A stretch of DNA of 64,000 bases, from contig NZ_CAKTTZ010000007.1 of the NCBI RefSeq assembly GCF_934617235.1, positions 1 to 64,000 on the forward strand. Reading direction: 5' to 3'. Position numbers and translations under genes: made by a program. Under the pieces are notes generated by a model. That model saw only the letters and a list, made by a program, of their open reading frames with translations. It searched no databases and had not been told where the DNA came from. Source of the DNA: an uncultured Ellagibacter sp. Lineage in GTDB: Bacteria > Actinomycetota > Coriobacteriia > Coriobacteriales > Eggerthellaceae. How positions within the stretch are numbered: the first letter of the stretch is position 1; every line of letters starts with the position of its first letter. This document shows positions 60,718 through 64,000 of this stretch, one piece after another.

Positions 60718-62967
60718 TTATTCCCCCAAGTCGAACAGGCTCCTCATGTCCGTCTCTTTCATCGATGCGCCCGCTGACGGGAGACTTTGAGCGCGGAATT
60801 TCTCAAGCGGCGCCTCCCCGCCCAAGAACTCTTCCGCCTTGCCTACCATGGTCACCGCTCGATTTCCCTTGGCGGTGAACGCCTGGACACCCTGCGTGTT
60901 GTTGGTGGTCTTCGTGCGCAAAAGCGAGGTGCTGAAGTTCACGAGACGATAGTCGCTCGACACGAGTGCCAAGTCGCGGTCTTCCTTCAGCACCGTAGCG
61001 TACAATAGCTTGGCTCCGCCGTAAATCGCGTTCTTCAAGCGCTTGCGATTCGTCTTGGTGGCGTAGCCCGAAAGCGCGACGCGCGCGACGCGGCCGTTCT
61101 CGAAGACGAACAGGACGTCGGCCGTATAGTCTTCAGGGTCGATGACCCAGATCACAGACTCATCGTCATCCATTTCCAAGTCGGTAGGCAGATACGACCC
61201 CAACTGAGCGGACTTGGTATCTTCGAATGCTGCGACCTTGCATTTATACACCTGGCACAGGTTAGTGAACACAAGCAAGTCGTGCGTATTAGAGGAGTCG
61301 AACTCGATAAAGGGCTCGTCGCCGTCTTTGTACTTCAGCGTCGCAGCCTTTCGCAACACGCGCTCGGTCATCTTCTTCAGATAGCCGTCGCGCGAGAGCA
61401 TCATGGTCACGGGATATTCCTCGACCTCGGGCTCGAGGTTCACCTCGACGATCTCGGAAGGCGCAATAAGGCCGGTCTTGCGCGGCATGGCGTGTTTCTT
61501 GTTCACCGCGGCCAGCTCATCGTGGATGACATCCTTGATCTTCTTCTCGCTGGCGAGGATATCGTTGAGCTCGGCGATGTCGCCTACGAGTTTCTCGATA
61601 TCCCTCGTGCGGTTCAGGATGTATTCCTCGTTGATGTTGCGCAGCTTGATTTCCGCTACGAACTCTGCCTGGACCTGGTCGATCTTAAAGCCCTTCATAA
61701 GGTTGGGCACAACCTCGGCTTCGAGTTTCGTGCCGCGGATGATTGCGATTGCCTTGTCGATGTCGAGCAAGATCGCCTCAAGACCGTGCAGCAGATGCAA
61801 GCGGTCGGTCTTCTTCTCCAGATCGAAGCGCATGCGGCGACGGGTCGACTCGACGCGCCACGCAACCCACTCGCCCAAGATCTCGCGCACGCCCATAACG
61901 CGCGGGTAACCGTCGACCAGCACGTTGAAGTTGCACGAGAACGAGTCCTGCAACGTGGTGGAGCGGAAAAGCTTCGCCATGAGCTGCTCGGGATCGACTC
62001 CCCTCTTCAAATCGATTGCGATACGCAGACCGGAAAGGTCGGTCTCGTCGCGAATATCGGCGATTTCGCGCACTTTACCCTCCTTGGAGAGCTTCACGAT
62101 GCGCTCGATGATGACGTCGGTTTTGGTTGTGTACGGAATCTCGTACACCTCGATGATGCGCTCATCCGGCAGGTAGCGCCAACGCGAACGGATCTGGAAG
62201 CTGCCAGTGCCGGTGTTGAAGATGCGCTCCATCTCCTCGCGGCGGTAGATGATTTCGCCGCCAGTGGAGAAATCGGGCGCGGGCATGTATTCCAGCAGAT
62301 CACAGTCAGGGTCACGAAGAAAATGCATGGTCGCCGTGCACACTTCGTTCAAGTTGAAGCCGCAGATGTCGGAGGCCATGGCAACGCCGATGCCCTTGTT
62401 TGCCGACACGAGGATATTGGGGAACGTGGTGGGAAGAAGGCGCGGCTCCTTCATGGCGCCATCGTAGCTGTCCACGAAATCGACCGGGTCCTTATCGATA
62501 TCCTTGAAGATCTCGGCGCAGATCGGCGAGAGCTTGGCCTCGGTGTAGCGCGATGCCGCATAGCTCAAGTCGCCGGAATAGTACTTGCCGAAGTTGCCCT
62601 TGGACTCGACGAAGGGCGCCAGAAGCGCCTCATTGCCCGTGGCGAGGCGCACCATGGTCTCGTAAATGGCGGAATCACCGTGCGGGTTGAGCTTCATGGT
62701 TTGGCCAACGATGTTCGCGCTCTTCTGGCGGGCACCGTTCAAAAGCCCCATCTTGTACATGGTGTAGAGGAGCTTTCGATGCGACGGCTTGAAACCGTCG
62801 ATTTCCGGGAAGGCACGCGATACGTTAGTGGACATGGCATAGGGCATGTAGTTCTGCTCGAGCGTCTGCGTGATAGGCTGCTCCGTGACCTCGGAGTGCA
62901 GACCGATCACGTTGGGATTGTCCACGTGCTTTTTCTTCGGTGCAGTTTTAGTTTTCTTCTTTGCCAC
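60718..62967 (-). CDS. Type IIA DNA topoisomerase subunit A (topoisomerase IV/ParC-like)
   Basis: 749 residues from a GTG (product MAKKKTKTAPKKKH) behind AAGGGGAAACC. The breakage-reunion domain starts near residue 30 (LEQNYMPYAMSTNVSRAFP, DGFKPSHRKLLYTMYKMG) and carries the catalytic Tyr at 141 in AASRYTEAKLSP. The C-terminal third is a beta-pinwheel without an obvious GyrA box. It is shorter than typical GyrA (~820-870) and has a Lys-rich N-terminal tail. Adjacent to its B subunit, but separate from gyrBA near dnaA, so likely a second topoisomerase II for decatenation. Confidence 0.9.
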   Translation of the reverse strand: MAKKKTKTAPKKKHVDNPNVIGLHSEVTEQPITQTLEQNYMPYAMSTNVSRAFPEIDGFKPSHRKLLYTMYKMGLLNGARQKSANIVGQTMKLNPHGDSAIYETMVRLATGNEALLAPFVESKGNFGKYYSGDLSYAASRYTEAKLSPICAEIFKDIDKDPVDFVDSYDGAMKEPRLLPTTFPNILVSANKGIGVAMASDICGFNLNEVCTATMHFLRDPDCDLLEYMPAPDFSTGGEIIYRREEMERIFNTGTGSFQIRSRWRYLPDERIIEVYEIPYTTKTDVIIERIVKLSKEGKVREIADIRDETDLSGLRIAIDLKRGVDPEQLMAKLFRSTTLQDSFSCNFNVLVDGYPRVMGVREILGEWVAWRVESTRRRMRFDLEKKTDRLHLLHGLEAILLDIDKAIAIIRGTKLEAEVVPNLMKGFKIDQVQAEFVAEIKLRNINEEYILNRTRDIEKLVGDIAELNDILASEKKIKDVIHDELAAVNKKHAMPRKTGLIAPSEIVEVNLEPEVEEYPVTMMLSRDGYLKKMTERVLRKAATLKYKDGDEPFIEFDSSNTHDLLVFTNLCQVYKCKVAAFEDTKSAQLGSYLPTDLEMDDDESVIWVIDPEDYTADVLFVFENGRVARVALSGYATKTNRKRLKNAIYGGAKLLYATVLKEDRDLALVSSDYRLVNFSTSLLRTKTTNNTQGVQAFTAKGNRAVTMVGKAEEFLGGEAPLEKFRAQSLPSAGASMKETDMRSLFDLGE

Positions 62968-63040
62968 GGTTTCCCCTTGGTGCGTATTTTTAAGGCCCAC
63001 CTATCGAAGCGGGCGGCAGTTCGAGCGTTTATTACTAGCG

Positions 63041-64000
63041 TTACTGCAGGTCGAGCTGGTCGAGGTATTCCCTGCCATGCTCGGCGATGTGGCGTTTGCG
63101 GCCCTCATCGTCGTTGCCGAGCAAGAGGTTGAACATGCTTTCCATAGTGGCAACATCCTCAGGCTCCACCTTGATCAAGCGACGCGTTTCAGGGTTCATG
63201 GTCGTAAGCCACATCATGTCAGGGTCGTTCTCGCCAAGACCCTTCGAGCGGTTGATCGAGCACTTCTGGTCGCCGATATCCTTTAAGATGTTGTTCTTCT
63301 CGAGCTCGGTGTAGGCGAAGTACGTCTTCTCCTTGCAGTTGATCTCGTAGAGCGGCGATTCGGCGATGTAGACGAAGCCCTCGTCGATGAGCGTCGGCAC
63401 GAGCCGGTAGAGCATGGTCAGAATAAGCGTACGGATATGGTAACCGTCGACGTCGGCGTCGGTGCAGATGATGACCTTGCTCCAGTTGAGGTTGTCCAAA
63501 TCGAAGGTGCCGAGGTTTTTCATGCGCTTGTCTTTGACCTCGACGCCGCAACCCAAAACGCGCAGCAGGTCCATGATGATGTCGGACTTGAAGATGCGTG
63601 GATAATCTTCCTTTAGGCAGTTAAGGATCTTGCCTCGAACGGGCATAACGCCCTGGAATTCGGCATCGCGCGAGGTTCGGATGGCGCCTGCCGCCGAGTC
63701 GCCCTCCACGATGTAGATTTCGCGGCGGCCCTTGTCCTTCGAGCGGCAGTCGATGAACTTCTGCACGCGGTTGGCCATATCGGTCTTCTGCTGCAAGTTG
63801 GACTTGATGCTCTGGCGGGTTTTCTCGGCGTTTTCGCGCGAGCGCTTGTTGATGAGCACCTGATCGACGATCTTGCTCGCCGCGTCTTTGTTCTCGATGA
63901 GATAGGTCGTGAGGCGTTCCTTGAAAAACGACGTCATGGCCTGCTGGATAAAGCGGTTGTTAATCGCCTTCTTCGTCTGGTTCTCATAGGACGTCTGCGT
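63041..64000 (-). CDS. Type IIA DNA topoisomerase subunit B (partial, C-terminal part)
   Basis: ATPase/TOPRIM subunit partner of the preceding gene. The frame is open through the right edge (upstream codons read TQTSYENQTKKAINN), so the start lies outside. About 319 codons are present. The TOPRIM motifs are YIVEGDSAAGAIRTSRDAEFQ (shown up to the Glu-Gly-Asp-Ser-Ala core) and CTDADVDGYHIRTLIL. It ends with the GyrB C-terminal tail (KRHIAEHGREYLDQLDLQ). The gene order B then A is the usual parE-parC or gyrB-gyrA order. Confidence 0.93.
   Translation of the reverse strand, partial: TQTSYENQTKKAINNRFIQQAMTSFFKERLTTYLIENKDAASKIVDQVLINKRSRENAEKTRQSIKSNLQQKTDMANRVQKFIDCRSKDKGRREIYIVEGDSAAGAIRTSRDAEFQGVMPVRGKILNCLKEDYPRIFKSDIIMDLLRVLGCGVEVKDKRMKNLGTFDLDNLNWSKVIICTDADVDGYHIRTLILTMLYRLVPTLIDEGFVYIAESPLYEINCKEKTYFAYTELEKNNILKDIGDQKCSINRSKGLGENDPDMMWLTTMNPETRRLIKVEPEDVATMESMFNLLLGNDDEGRKRHIAEHGREYLDQLDLQ

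Overview
This window reads as chromosome of a high-GC anaerobic actinobacterium of class Coriobacteriia, most likely Eggerthellaceae. That placement is an inference. It rests on codon usage, on a LuxR regulator with a long polytopic membrane domain (a type abundant in Eggerthellaceae), on a selenocysteine tRNA, and on anaerobic ferredoxin- and hydrogen-based metabolism alongside ordinary actinobacterial housekeeping genes. Nearly everything is on the minus strand. The plus-strand exceptions are a toxin-antitoxin pair, amiS-amiF and dgt.

Layout. 1-6.2 kb: pyrimidine operon pyrR-pyrB-pyrC-carA-carB (carB runs off the left edge), preceded by a leader with a good PyrR-binding loop. 6.2-9.7 kb: an ArsB/NhaD-type permease, an unknown two-TM protein, selC (tRNA-Sec) with its own promoter and terminator, and a RelB-type antitoxin/PIN toxin pair. 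9.8-23.9 kb: a complete formate hydrogenlyase operon of the hydrogenase-4 (FHL-2) type, transcribed hydN-fdhF-hyfABCDEFGHI-hycH-hycI from a strong sigma70-like promoter. fdhF carries Cys instead of Sec at position 140, and hyfF is frameshifted near its start. 24.4-28.1 kb: a divergent trigger-factor-like gene between two AT-rich intergenic stretches, then amiS (UreI/AmiS channel) and amiF (formamidase very like the Helicobacter enzyme). 28.2-34.1 kb: a 2-oxoacid:ferredoxin oxidoreductase cluster with an acyl-CoA synthetase, a P-loop ATPase and an XRE-cupin regulator. 34.3-44.3 kb: def-fmt-rsmB (RsmB with a long repetitive RNA-binding-like extension), a stomatin/NfeD pair, dnaG, dgt and rnhA. 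44.4-48.9 kb: a P1B-type ATPase with a DUF6110-type partner, the LuxR regulator and tatA. 48.9-57.7 kb: rimP-nusA-ylxR-infB-rbfA-nrnA-coaD-truB-ribF. 58-64 kb: murB, leuA and a second type IIA topoisomerase (A subunit complete, B subunit partial).

How the genes may work together. AmiS would admit formamide or a similar short amide, and AmiF would hydrolyse it to ammonia and formate. FdhF/HydN/Hyf next door would turn formate into CO2 and H2, with three antiporter-like subunits that could conserve energy as an ion gradient. A trigger-factor relative that lacks the ribosome-docking signature lies between the two modules. It shares a GTGC(C)ATCGGATGCA motif in its upstream region with amiS. This possible formamide-to-hydrogen island is the most interesting system here. 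The frameshift in hyfF needs resolving before the complex is assumed to work. The 2-oxoacid:ferredoxin oxidoreductase cluster is a second ferredoxin-linked module, probably for amino-acid fermentation.
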